Below, piece by piece: positions 23,411 through 34,963 of a stretch of 64,000 nt of DNA. The position numbers and the translations under genes are program-made. Position 1 is the first letter of the stretch. Each line of letters begins with the position of its first letter. Below the pieces are notes generated by a model. That model saw only the letters and a list, made by a program, of their open reading frames with translations, was not told the origin of the DNA and ran no database searches. This DNA is from Lathyrus oleraceus (taxonomy: Eukaryota; Streptophyta; Magnoliopsida; Fabales; Fabaceae): assembly GCF_024323335.1 (NCBI RefSeq), contig NC_066581.1, positions 464,229,527-464,293,526 on the forward strand. Reading direction: 5' to 3'.

Positions 23411-23717
23411 GATGATGGTTTCCTTTTCTCTGGTATTTGTATATTGGTTTCTGAAATTGTACTCAGTGTAATCCTTCCAAAATTTTATAAATAAAAAGAG
23501 ATTTTATAGTCAATAAAATTGTTATCATTGTTATTATCTAAATATATTTGCAAATAGGAATTCATATGTTCCTTGAAATGAAACAATAAAAAACATTGCA
23601 TTTCATGCATCATTTGCACAACAAATTTTCTTCTGCCAGATGTCTTATTAGTTTTTCTTCTGTGCATCAGTCAAGTTGACTCACCACTATAATACTCGCG
23701 CTAATCAACCAAAGATC
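23411..23717 (+). other. Spacer between ORF1 and gag of element D
   Basis: AT-rich, non-coding, with an acceptor-like TTTTTCTTCTGTGCATCAG ending at 23670, 47 bases before the gag ATG. Otherwise empty. Confidence 0.5.
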
Positions 23718-25316
23718 ATGGAGCATCTAGAGCAAGAGAACCGATAACTAAAGGACAAGATCGCCAGATCGACGGTGCTGATGGAATCTGTCATTGCTGC
23801 ACATAATCAGTCTTCACCAACTCCTCTCCATAAGACTGTTATTTCTGAGATTGCTACCTCAAGTGTTCTTGTTGCTGCTGACAGTCAATTTATTCCTTCT
23901 ATGCATGTTGGGTTCCCTCGAGGAATTCCATCAAATTTTATGCCAGAAGGGTATGCTCCCACGTTTGTTTCTCTGCCGGCATCTAGCCCGGTCATGTCGG
24001 TACCACCTCTAGTTGTTCACACTCTGCCTCGTGTTGAGGACAATATCTACCATTCTGAGTCGTCTAAGGATCCATATGTGTATGAGAAGATGGATGAGAT
24101 GAAAGATCACTTCTTCGAGCCGCGTAAAGAATTGAAGACTCTGAGAGGGAAAGACTTGTTTGGGAAGAGTGTTGTTGAACTCTACTTGGTCTCCAATGTT
24201 AAGATCCCGGTGAAATTCAAGGTCCCATACTTTGAAAAGTACAAAAGGAATACTTGCCCACTAAGCCATCTTGTGATGTACGCTAGAAAAATGTCTACTC
24301 AGACTGATAATGATCAGTTGCTGATTCACTATTTCTAGGACAGTTTAACTGGAACTGCTTTAAGATGGTATATGGGCCTGGACAGTGCATGCGTTCGTAC
24401 TTTCAATGACTTAGGCAAGGCCTTTGTCAAGTAGTATAAGTACAACGTGGATATGGCTCCTGATAGAGACCAATTGAGGTCTATGTCTCAGAAGAATAAA
24501 GAGACATTCTAGGAATATGCTCAAGGATGGAGGTGTTTGCTGCCCAGATTAGTCCACCTTTGGAAGATAAAGAGATGACAAAGATCTTCTTGAAGATGCT
24601 GAGTTTGTTTTATTACGAACGTATGATTGCAAGTGCCCTTAATGATTTTACCAAAATGGTAAACATGGGGATGAGTCTAGAAGAAGGAGTCTGTGAAGGA
24701 CGTTTGTCTAAGGTAGAAGCATCATCCAGCAAGAAATATGGTGGGAGTTTCTCCAAGATGAAGAAGGGACAAACTAATTCAGTATCAGTGGAGAGGAAGA
24801 GGAGGCCTCATGTCAAAAAGAGTTCTCAACCCCGTCAACATCAACACCAAGTTTCATCAGTAATTCCGGTTTTTTCCAACAACAACAATTAATCAGTTCC
24901 AATTCCACAACAACAACATCAGCAACAACCGCAACAAAGAGCCAACTACAACAACCACAACAATAATCACCGACAAAATTTAGAGAGGAAGAAGGTCTCC
25001 TTTGACCCTATTCTTATGACATATGCAGAGTTATACCCATCATTGGTTCTCAAAAATCTAATCCATCCAAGAAATCCTCCGTAAATTCCTGGGCCACTAC
25101 CATGGTGGTTCAAACCTGACCTTCATTGTGCTTTTCACCAGGGAGCCCCTGGCCATGACATAGAGAATTACTATCCGTTGAAGTACGAAGTTCAAAAGTT
25201 TGTAAAGAATGGTATGGTGTCATTTGAGGACAGGGCGTCGAATGTGAAAGTCGATTCGTTGCCTACTCATGGTAATGCTTCTGTCAACATGGTAGACGGT
25301 TGTCTAGGGAATTTCT
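23718..25316 (+). pseudogene. Gag of element D, decayed
   Basis: The ATG is at 23718 (MEHLEQENR, then an early stop). The recognisable capsid blocks are VKIPVKFKVPYFEKYKRNTC, DSLTGTALRWYMGLDSA and YAQGWRCLLPRLVHLW (frame-shifted). A Q/N-rich stretch is at 24890-24985, the block VSFDPILMTYAELYPSL follows, and the zinc region reads CAFHQGAPGHDIENYYPLK, where the last cysteine of the knuckle has become tyrosine. Stops at 24337, 24433 and 24511 are TAG; the first two are at codons that encode Gln in relatives. Gag would form the particle and bind RNA; this copy cannot. Confidence 0.8.
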
Positions 25317-25915
25317 GAGTTTTTGATGTGAGACGTATCCGAAGATCTCTAGTGGAAATGCATAAGACTTTATGTTTAATCAATGATTATGAACATGACC
25401 ATGATGGTTGTGTCATTTGCAGCGTGAACCCCCGTGGGTGTATGGTTGTCAAGAGAGATATCCAAAAGTTGATAGATGAGAATGTAATCCAGATTCAACA
25501 GTTGAGGGATATGGGAGATGATGTGAATGGTATTGTACCAATGTTTAAGACCCCTGAGCGGGTAGTTATTCAGTTTGATAGTAGCAACAACAATAATGTC
25601 AATAGATCGGTATCACCGTTAGTTATACGTTTGGTGGGCCATGTCCCCTACTCATCCGATAAAGTTGTGCCATACTAATATAATTCAATTATGATTGAAA
25701 ACAGGCAAGAGGTTCCTCTACCAGTTACGGATTCGGTGGTAAATATTGCAGATATAGCAAAGGTGACTCGTAGAGGTCGTGTATTCAGTTCAGTTTTCCC
25801 TAAAGAAGTAGAAGATGTATCGGTAAGTAAGAAGGCAGAGATTCCTGTAGCGAAACCGGTTAGTGCTCCAATGTGTCAGTCTGGTGGGTCCAACAAGTTG
25901 AAGACTAACGATGAT
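25317..25915 (+). pseudogene. Gag-protease linker of element D, 5' of the E insertion
   Basis: Two open stretches, 25328-25678 and 25691-25933, carry the linker between nucleocapsid and protease (CVICSVNPRGCMVVKRDIQK; VIQFDSSNNNN; VGHVPYSSDKVVPY). The reading continues in sense on the other side of E at 40532 with NDDEVLRLIKRSEFNVVEQM. The frame is broken by a stop near 25676. E cut it at an ATGAT site. Confidence 0.75.
25911..25915 (+). repeat. Left target-site duplication of element E (ATGAT)
   Basis: ATGAT immediately before TGTCATAC; the same five bases follow the other LTR at 40527-40531. Removing E and one copy restores D's frame across the join. Confidence 0.93.
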
Positions 25916-27618
25916 TGTCATACGGTGAACTGACTTTAGGGTGTTTTGCTTTTTATCGCAATGTCGCGGATAGCAAGAGTCGCCACCGACTTTTCTTTTA
26001 TCCAATAAAGAAAGGTGGAAAAGAACAGGAAAGACCTTAATTTAGATTCTTAGGTTCGGGAGGTACATTATACAAAGGGAAGGTGTTAGCACCCTTTGTA
26101 TCCATGGTTATCCATGGGCTCTTAATTGTTGGATCACTTATATTTTTGTCTGAAAAGTGTCGGTGAATTGCTTAAAAAATGTTTGAAAGAGAGTTTAACT
26201 TTGTAATGATTCTCGTATGAATGTATACAAAGTATTTATCTCGTTTGATTTTGAAAATGGTTTAGAAAAATATAACTCGGTAATGATTCTAGTATGAATG
26301 TATACCAAGTGGTGATTTTCTAGGATTTGTAAAGTGTAAAGTGTGAGGGGTGGAAAATGTTTTAGGTTATGATCCAGTAATTGAGAGTTATACCTTCCTA
26401 AGGTCGTTATGAACGTTTCCTATCCTTATGAGGGTAAAACTGTCCTTACTATTGAGAAGTAAGTAATTTTACCCTTTGGATGTTTAAGGGTCATCGTAGG
26501 GTCATCGATAGGTCATTGAAGGCAACAGTTGTAAGGATACCTTAGCATTCGAAGGGACGATCATCATTTAACCGTAGGCTACACCGAAGGGTCATCGACG
26601 GACAAAGTCGTATTTTCGAAGGCAACATCCGAGGGACTATGATTTATTTTATGATGATTTAATCGAAGGGCCATTGCTAAGTGTATCCCCACATTCGCGG
26701 GACATGACCGTTATACCGTAATACCGTAAGGCAGCAAAGAGAGGTCCAAGATCACTTATTTAAAGGTCATATTTTAAAGTCAATTAAGTAATTAAGTCCA
26801 TACTAAAATCAATACATTAAAATTAATACATTAAAATTAATACATTAAAATTAACACATTAAAATTAATTAAGCAATTTAGGGTGAGTCTCCCCAAGGGT
26901 ATCCCACAAATAAAGTGGAAGACCTAAACGGCGATCTTTTTTCTGGGACATATGAACCTTTGCAAAATTCAACAAACGGGTTAGCATACCAAATCCGGGT
27001 GCAATCGAGGATTACACCGTAAAAGAAAAACAGCAGCAAGAAAACAGTGTATAATTAACATAGAATCGACCAGATACGCATAAGACATAACAAACAAAAT
27101 ATTGGCGGCTGCCCTTGTTCGCCTCTGCTTCGCCTAGCGAAGGTCTAGCGAACACTCGCTGCGTGCTCGCTTAGCGATGTGCTAGCGAGCGGCTGCGGGT
27201 TTTGAATTTCAGAACAGTATGACTTCAACCTGCGGCATGGCTTATGGCATCCAACACATAATTATATGGTTCAGCATTCACAATATCCAGGCACACTTAA
27301 ATTCACACGCAAAACCTCAAATATGTTTATGAATTCAATTATATTATCACATGCAAGTTAAGAACATAAAGCGGTATCACATGCAAATTAAGAAAATAAC
27401 ACGATAATAGTAATGCAAACCTGTTTGCAATCGAATTGCAACCTTGAATTGGCGAGCCGGATTGACTTGGGCGGCGGTAGCTTCGGGGCGGGGAAGCGGC
27501 CTTTAGGGTTTCTTCACTCGGAACTCTCTAAAGTAGCCTCCAGGGTTTCCGTGCCAGGGTTTTCGTCCCTCTTCCTCCGTTTTTTTTTTCGTCCTCCTTT
27601 TCATTACTGAAGTGCTGG

Positions 27619-27626
27619 TATTTATA
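27619..27626 (-). promoter_or_regulatory. TATA box, 3' LTR of E
   Basis: TATAAATA on the minus strand within CATTATAAATACC, about 320 bases from the U3 start. The same box lies at 40200-40207 in the 5' LTR, where it would drive E. Here it would drive transcription leftward into D's gag. Confidence 0.65.
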
Positions 27627-27690
27627 ATGCCCTTTTTCATGACCTAATGGGCTCAGAACGAAGCCCGAAATTTTTTGTTGTCTGTCAGCC

Positions 27691-27802
27691 TCGCTAGGCG
27701 AGCTGGTAGCGAACGTTTGCTTCGCTAGGCGAGCGTGTAGCGAACGTTCGCTAGGCGAGCGTGTAGCGAACGTAACGTTCGCTAGGCGAGCGTGTAGCGA
27801 AC
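27691..27802. promoter_or_regulatory. Four CpG-rich dyad repeats upstream of the TATA box, 3' LTR of E
   Basis: Copies at 27691-27714, 27721-27745, 27746-27771 and 27777-27802. The last two have arms GTTCGCTA and TAGCGAAC (perfect 8-base inverted repeat) around the 10-base centre GGCGAGCGTG. They lie 65-180 bases upstream of the TATA box, the place of an enhancer. A looser group of the same motif is at 27125-27190. Confidence 0.75.
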
Positions 27803-27945
27803 AGGCCAGTTTTGGGCCATTTTCTGGATTGGGCCATTCGTGAGCTGGGCCTTCGTTCCTTTGGGATGTCAGTGCCTTGGGGAACAAGTCGGAGGGTCTT
27901 GGAAAATGCTTTGTAATATCAACGGGCAAATTTTGGGGTATGACA

Positions 27946-27958
27946 GCTGCCCCTGTTC
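27946..27958 (-). promoter_or_regulatory. Polypurine tract of element E
   Basis: On the minus strand the sequence before the 3' LTR is GAACAGGGGCAGC/TGTCATAC. D has AAATAGGGGCAGT/TGTAAG at its 3' LTR, so the AGGGGCAG core is shared. Confidence 0.7.
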
Positions 27959-28119
27959 AATATTCTTGAACCGAGAGAGTTAGAATGGCGAGTATGTCGT
28001 TCGTGGTCTGGAGGTGAAAGATTATTGAACACTAGAATGCCTCAAAAATTTGCGCTTGTCCATTAGTCTTGATGGAGATGGGCTTAAAGATGCCATCCAG
28101 GAGGTTCGATGACGAGATT

Positions 28120-31100
28120 TCCAGATTGTGTCGTACGTTAGACGATATCTGGAGACATGGGTGTCACCGGGTCATACGCTAGGCCGTATAGTGAGTCATC
28201 CATTATGCTGTCGACTTCGCTGGGGAGTCAGAGTATGCTATATACTGCTGGGGATAAGGGATCAGAATGGATCGTACGTTAGACCGTATCTGAATACCAG
28301 AGTGAGTTGTTCATTAGGCGGATGACTTTGCCGGGGATGAAAGATCAGAATGGATCGTACGCTAGATCGCATCTGAGCTGCAGAATGAGCCGTCCGTTAG
28401 GCTGAATCTGCTGAAAAGGGAGTAGTCGTGTACTAGACTACCATTCAGAAATGTACCTGTCCGAAGGTAGCATCTGAGTAAGAGAGTAGTCGTATACTAG
28501 ACTACCATTCAGAAATGTACCTGTCCGAAGGTAGCATCTGAGTAAGGGAGTAGCCGTATACTAGACTACCATTCAGAAATGTACCTGTCCAAAGGTAGCA
28601 TCTGAGTAAGGGAGTAGCCGTATACTAGACTACCATTCAGAAATGTACCTGTCCGAAGGTAGCATCTGAGTAAGGGAGTAGCCGTATACTAGACTACCAT
28701 TCAGAAATGTACCTGTCCGAAGGTAGCATCTGAGTAAGGGAGTAGTCGTATACTAGACTACCATTCAGAAATGTACCTGTCCGAAGGTAGCATCTGAGGA
28801 GGGAGTAGCCGTATACTAGACTACCATTCAGAAATGTACCTGTCCGAAGGTAGCATCTGAGTAAGGGAGTAGCCGTATACTAGACTAGCATTCAGAAATG
28901 TACCTGTCCGAAGGTAGCATCTGAGTAAGGGAGTAGTCGTATACTAGACTACCATTCAGAAATGTACCTGTCCGAAGGTAGCATCTGAGGAGGGAGTAGC
29001 CGTATACTAGACTACCATTCAGAAATGTACCTGTCCGAAGGTAGCATCTGAGGAAGGGAGTAGCCGTATACTAGACTACCATTCAGAAATGTACCTGTCC
29101 GAAGGTAGCATCTGAGTAAGGGAGTAGTCGTATACTAGACTACCATTCAGAAATGTACCTGTCCGAAGGTAGCATCTGAGGAGGGAAAGGTCCGATTGGG
29201 TCGTACATTAGACCGTATCTGAGCAGAATGAGCCGTCCATTAGGCTGAATCTGATGATAAAACAGGGGTAGTCGTACACTAGACTGCACTTCAGAAATGT
29301 ACCGTACACTAGGTAGCATCTGAGGAGACAAAGGTCCGATTGGGTCGTACATTAGACCGTATCTGAGCAGAATGAGCCGTCCATTAGGCTGAATCTGATG
29401 ATAAAAAGGGGGTAGTCGTACACTAGACTACACTTCAGAAATGTACCGTACACTAGGTAGCATCTGAGGAGACGAAGGTCTAATTGGGTCGTACATTAAA
29501 TCGTATCTGAGCAGAATGAGCCGTCCATTAGGCTGAATCTGCTGATAAAAGGGGGTAGTCGTACACTAGACTACACTTCAGAAATGTACCGTACACTAGG
29601 TAGCATCTGAGAAGATGAAGGTTTAACTTGGTCGTACATTAAACCATCTCTGAGCAGAATGAGCCGTCCATTAGGCTGAATCTGCTGAAAAGGGAGTAGT
29701 CGTACACTAGACTACCATTCAGAAATGTACCTGTCCGAAGGTAGCATCTGAGTAGATGAAGGTTTAACTTGGTCGTACATTAAACCATATCTGAGCAGAA
29801 TGAGCCGTCCATTAGGCTGAATCTGCTGAAAAGGGAGTAGTCGTACACTAGACTACCATTCAGAAATGTACCTGTCCGAAGGTAGCATCTGAGTAAGGGA
29901 GTAGCCGTATACTAGACTACCATTCAGAAATGTACCTGTCCAAAGGTAGCATCTGAGTAAAGGAGTAGCCGTATACTAGACTACCATTCAGAAATGTACT
30001 TGTCCGAAGGTAGCATCTGAGTAAGGGAGTAGCCGTATACTAGACTACCATTCAGAAATGTACCTGTCCAAAGGTAGCATCTGAGTAAGGGAGTAGCCGT
30101 ATACTAGACTACCATTCAGAAATGTACCTGTCCGAAGGTAGCATCTGAGTAAGGGAGTAGCCGTATACTAGACTACCATTCAGAAATGTACCTGTCCGAA
30201 GGTAGCATCTGAGTAAGGGAGTAGTCGTATACTAGACTACCATTCAGAAATGTACCTGTCCGAAGGTAGCATCTGAGGAGGGAGTAGCCGTATACTAGAC
30301 TACCATTCAGAAATGTACCTGTCCGAAGGTAGCATCTGAGTAAGGGAGTAGCCGTATACTAGACTACCATTCAGAAATGTACCTGTCCAAAGGTAGCATC
30401 TGAGTAAGGGAGTAGCCGTATACTAGACTACCATTCAGAAATGTACCTGTCCGAAGGTAGCATCTGAGTAAGGGAGTAGTCGTATACTAGACTACCATTC
30501 AGAAATGTACCTGTCCGAAGGTAGCATCTGAGGAGGGAGTAGCCGTATACTAGACTACCATTCAGAAATGTACCTGTCCGAAGGTAGCATCTGAGGAAGG
30601 GAGTAGCCGTATACTAGACTACCATTCAGAAATGTACCTGTCCGAAGGTAGCATCTGAGTAAGGGAGTAGTCGTATACTAGACTACCATTCAGAAATGTA
30701 CCTGTCCGAAGGTAGCATCTGAGGAGGGAAAGGTCCGATTGGGTCGTACATTAGACCGTATCTGAGCAGAATGAGCCGTCCATTAGGCTGAATCTGATGA
30801 TAAAAAGGGGGTAGTCGTACACTAGACTGCACTTCAGAAATGTACCGTACACTAGGTAGCATCTGAGGAGACAAAGGTCCGATTGGGTCGTACATTAGAC
30901 CGTATCTGAGCAGAATGAGCCGTCCATTAGGCTGAATCTGATGATAAAAAGGGGGTAGTCGTACACTAGACTACACTTCAGAAATGTACCGTACACTAGG
31001 TAGCATCTGAGGAGACGAAGGTCTAATTGGGTCGTACATTAAATCGTATCTGAGCAGAATGAGCCGTCCATTAGGCTGAATCTGCTGATAAAAGGGGGTA

Positions 31101-33530
31101 GTCGTACACTAGACTACACTTCAGAAATGTACCGTACACTAGGTAGCATCTGAGAAGATGAAGGTTTAACTTGGTCGTACATTAAACCATCTCTGAGCAG
31201 AATGAGCCGTCCATTAGGCTGAATCTGCTGAAAAGGGAGTAGTCGTACACTAGACTACCATTCAGAAATGTACCTGTCCGAAGGTAGCATCTGAGTAGAT
31301 GAAGGTTTAACTTGGTCGTACATTAAACCATATCTGAGCAGAATGAGCCGTCCATTAGGCTGAATCTGCTGAAAAGGGAGTAGTCGTACACTAGACTACC
31401 ATTCAGAAATGTACCTGTCCGAAGGTAGCATCTGAGTAAGGGAGTAGCCGTATACTAGACTACCATTCAGAAATGTACCTGTCCAAAGGTAGCATCTGAG
31501 TAAAGGAGTAGCCGTATACTAGACTACCATTCAGAAATGTACTTGTCCGAAGGTAGCATCTGAGTAAGGGAGTAGCCGTATACTAGACTACCATTCAGAA
31601 ATGTACCTGTCCAAAGGTAGCATCTGAGTAAGGGAGTAGCCGTATACTAGACTACCATTCAGAAATGTACCTGTCCGAAGGTAGCATCTGAGTAAGGGAG
31701 TAGTCGTATACTAGACTACCATTCAGAAATGTACCTGTCCAAAGGTAGCATCTGAGTAAGGGAGTAGCCGTATACTAGACTACCATTCAGAAATGTACCT
31801 GTCCAAAGGTAGCATCTGAGTAAGGGAGTAGCCGTATACTAGACTACCATTCAGAAATGTACCTGTCCAAAGGTAGAATCTGAGTAAGGGAGTAGCCGTA
31901 TACTAGACTACCATTCAGAAATGTACCTGTCCGAAGGTAGCATCTGAGTAAGGGAGTAGCCGTATACTAGACTACCATTCAGAAATGTACCTGTCCAAAG
32001 GTAGCATCTGAGTAAGGGAGTAGCCGTATACTAGACTACCATTCAGAAATGTACCTGTCCGAAGGTAGCATCTGAGTAAGGGAGTAGTCGTATACTAGAC
32101 TACCATTCAGAAATGTACCTGTCCGAAGGTAGCATCTGAGGAGGGAGTAGCCGTATACTAGACTACCATTCAGAAATGTACCTGTCCGAAGGTAGCATCT
32201 GAGGAAGGGAGTAGCCGTATACTAGACTACCATTCAGAAATGTACCTGTCCGAAGGTAGCATCTGAGTAAGGGAGTAGTCGTATACTAGACTACCATTCA
32301 GAAATGTACCTGTCCGAAGGTAGCATCTGAGGAGGGAAAGGTCCGATTGGGTCGTACATTAGACCGTATCTGAGCAGAATGAGCCGTCCATTAGGCTGAA
32401 TCTGATGATAAAAAGGGGGTAGTCGTACACTAGACTGCACTTCAGAAATGTACCGTACACTAGGTAGCATCTGAGGAGACAAAGGTCCGATTGGGTCGTA
32501 CATTAGACCGTATCTGAGCAGAATGAGCCGTCCATTAGGCTGAATCTGATGATAAAAAGGGGGTAGTCGTACACTAGACTACACTTCAGAAATGTACCGT
32601 ACACTAGGTAGCATCTGAGGAGACGAAGGTCTAATTGGGTCGTACATTAAACCGTATCTGAGCAGAATGAGCCGTCCATTAGGCTGAATCTGCTGATAAA
32701 AGGGGGTAGTCGTACACTAGACTACACTTCAGAAATGTACCGTACACTAGGTAGCATCTGAGAAGATGAAGGTTTAACTTGGTCGTACATTAAACCATCT
32801 CTGAGCAGAATGAGCCGTCCATTAGGCTGAATCTGCTGAAAAGGGAGTAGTCGTACACTAGACTACCATTCAGAAATGTACCTGTCCGAAGGTAGCATCT
32901 GAGTAGATGAAGGTTTAACTTGGTCGTACATTAAACCATATCTGAGCAGAATGAGCCGTCCATTAGGCTGAATCTGCTGAAAAGGGAGTAGTCGTACACT
33001 AGACTACCATTCAGAAATGTACCTGTCCGAAGGTAGCATCTGAGTAAGGGAGTAGCCGTATACTAGACTACCATTCAGAAATGTACCTGTCCAAAGGTAG
33101 CATCTGAGTAAGGGAGTAGCCGTATACTAGACTACCATTCAGAAATGTACTTGTCCGAAGGTAGCATCTGAGTAAGGGAGTAGCCGTATACTAGACTACC
33201 ATTCAGAAATGTACCTGTCCGAAGGTAGCATCTGAGTAAGGGAGTAGCCGTATACTAGACTACCATTCAGAAATGTACCTGTCCAAAGGTAGAATCTGAG
33301 TAAGGGAGTAGCCGTATACTAGACTACCATTCAGAAATGTACCTGTCCGAAGGTAGCATCTGAGTAAGGGAGTAGCCGTATACTAGACTACCATTCAGAA
33401 ATGTACCTGTCCGAAGGTAGCATCTGAGTAAGGGAGTAGCCGTATACTAGACTACCATTCAGAAATGTACCTGTCCGAAGGTAGCATCTGAGAAGATGAA
33501 GGTTTAACTTGGTCGTACATTAAACCGTAC
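28120..33530 (-). repeat. Hierarchical tandem array in the 3' untranslated region of E (32/64/~1550 bp)
   Basis: The main unit is 64 bp (for example 28551 to 28614), and there are several dozen copies. Each unit is a dimer of two 32-bp halves with a common end: TACCATTCAGA closes one, TAGCATCTGA the other. Blocks of 64-mers alternate with a ~550-bp block of longer variant units (GTCGTACATTAGACC, GAGCCGTCCATTAGGCTGAA). This whole pattern repeats as a higher-order unit: identical landmarks fall at 29178, 30721 and 32329, spacing 1543 and 1608, which differ by one 64-mer. The left edge (28120-28420) and right edge (33510-33700) hold diverged single units. Frames at 29140, 30683 and 32291 are repeat artefacts. 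Confidence 0.95.
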
Positions 33531-34755
33531 TTGAGTTGTTGAAGATCAGAGTGGATCGTATGCTAGATCGTATCTGAGTTGTTGAAGGTCAGAATGGATC
33601 ATACGTTAGATCGTATCTGAGTTGAAGGGGTCATATGTTGAGCTGAATCAGGATGAACCGTACGCTAGGCTATGTCTGATAGTATTTGTATATGTTGTAT
33701 TGGCGATAAATGTCTGGGATGGGCTTATAGATGCCATCGTTGGGAGGATGTCAGAATGAATGTTGACATGGAGTATATCTGAAAGGTGTAGTTGAATCCT
33801 GAATGTAATTGATACAGATGTCCGTCTGAATGGACCTTTGTGTTGATTGTATCAAGAGGATAGTTAACCTGAAAAATAAAGTTAGCTTCATGCCATGTCA
33901 TGATGCATGAGATGCAAATGTTGTATGCATGCGTGTGCTGTGAAATGATGTGATGAGTGAATTATGCGTCTGGAATAAATGCGAGCATTGTGTGCATGTA
34001 TATGTTATGAAATGATGTAATGTATATGATGCGGAATGAAAATTGTATGTAGGTATGTGATGTGAAATGATGTAATGAATGCACTATGCGTCTGAAACGT
34101 TCTTCCAGGGGACTCTACTGGGGGAATAAATCTCAGTCTTCTGGTCGGAGATATTTGTATTGACGACCCTTTCTTAGCTGGGGGATACTTGATTTCTGTC
34201 TGACGATGGAACCACTCAACAGAGCCTGGCTGGGGATGGAAGAGATGACCTGTCTATCTGGTGGTGCCGACCTCTTCTGGGGAATAATTGGCGTTGCCGG
34301 GGAATAGAATTAGCAACGGATTCATTGGGAAGCAGGGTTAGACCTTATCCACGATCCTGAAGTCTCTTAGTAACTGCCATTACTATTCTAGGCATGTATT
34401 TTTGGTAAATATTGATCATATTCAAATGCATAAGTCAATTCAAATTAAATCAATGGACATTTACGCAAACAAAACAGAAAAAGTGAAAACAAAAGCATCT
34501 TTTTTGGAGATAAAATTGTATTGATTTTGAAAGAGGGCCCATAAACAGGCAACTTGTGTAAGGGAGACAGAAATCCTAGTAAGAGGAAATTGTCAGGCAA
34601 ACAAAGAGAAAGCTATGCAGAAAAAGTCCTATTGATTTTAATTCCACTACTGTCATCATGTCTTCAAGCATCTCATCTCCTGCTGTCGGATAGAAGTGAT
34701 TAGTTTGTTCAGTCCTTGGAACTTGGTTGAAGCTGACAGAGAACGGGACATAGTC
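33531..34755 (-). other. Non-array part of the E 3' untranslated region
   Basis: Diverged array units to about 33700, then simple ATG-rich sequence (33880-34090) with degenerate GATGTGAAATGATGTAATG repeats. Then 34100-34330 carries PBS-complementary motifs: 34111-34124 gives CCCCAGTAGAGTC in sense, 12 of 13 bases of the tRNA end. No gene is present. Confidence 0.65.
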
Positions 34756-34963
34756 ATACGCTTTAATCCCTAATTTTTGCCTGGACCGCCTTTTCAGGTT
34801 TTCAGTCCACCAGGATACCCATTTTTGCCCAAGCCGCCTTTTCAGGTTTTCGACTTGCCGGTTGTACATTTGTATATGTTTATCCCTAATTTTTGCCCGA
34901 ACCCTTTTGGTTCGCCGGGATGCCCTTACTTTTGCCTAGGTACGTCGACCTAGCGGGTCTCTG
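34756..34963 (-). repeat. Post-integrase repeats of E
   Basis: Three degenerate copies of CCTAATTTTTGCC(C/T)xxxCCG(C/T)CTTTTCAGGTTTTC with CGGGATxCCC, right after the integrase stop; same type as at 2276, 45280 and 61505. Confidence 0.7.

Larger units (their letters stand above)
25916..27945 (-). repeat. 3' LTR of element E (2030 bp)
   Basis: Its ends are TGTCATAC and GTATGACA, a perfect 8-base terminal inverted repeat. It equals 38497-40526 except for six substitutions I can see. Minus-strand landmarks: CpG dyads 27691-27802, TATA 27619-27626, a telo-box-like TTTAGGGTTT at 27502-27511 and a PBS-like motif at 25972-25986. Frames inside are not genes. Confidence 0.95.

Noticed and set aside
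27413..27929. Protein-coding frames in the LTR of E (also 39994-40510)
   Set aside because: They arise from the CpG-rich repeats and U5; identical in both LTRs and unrelated to any pol or gag block.
29140..32503. Three identical 70-residue reading frames (29140, 30683, 32291)
   Set aside because: They are the same stretch of the higher-order repeat read in one frame; no protein similarity.
28420..33520. CRISPR-like regular array
   Set aside because: Units are head-to-tail tandem repeats with no unique spacers, in a plant retrotransposon 3' region.
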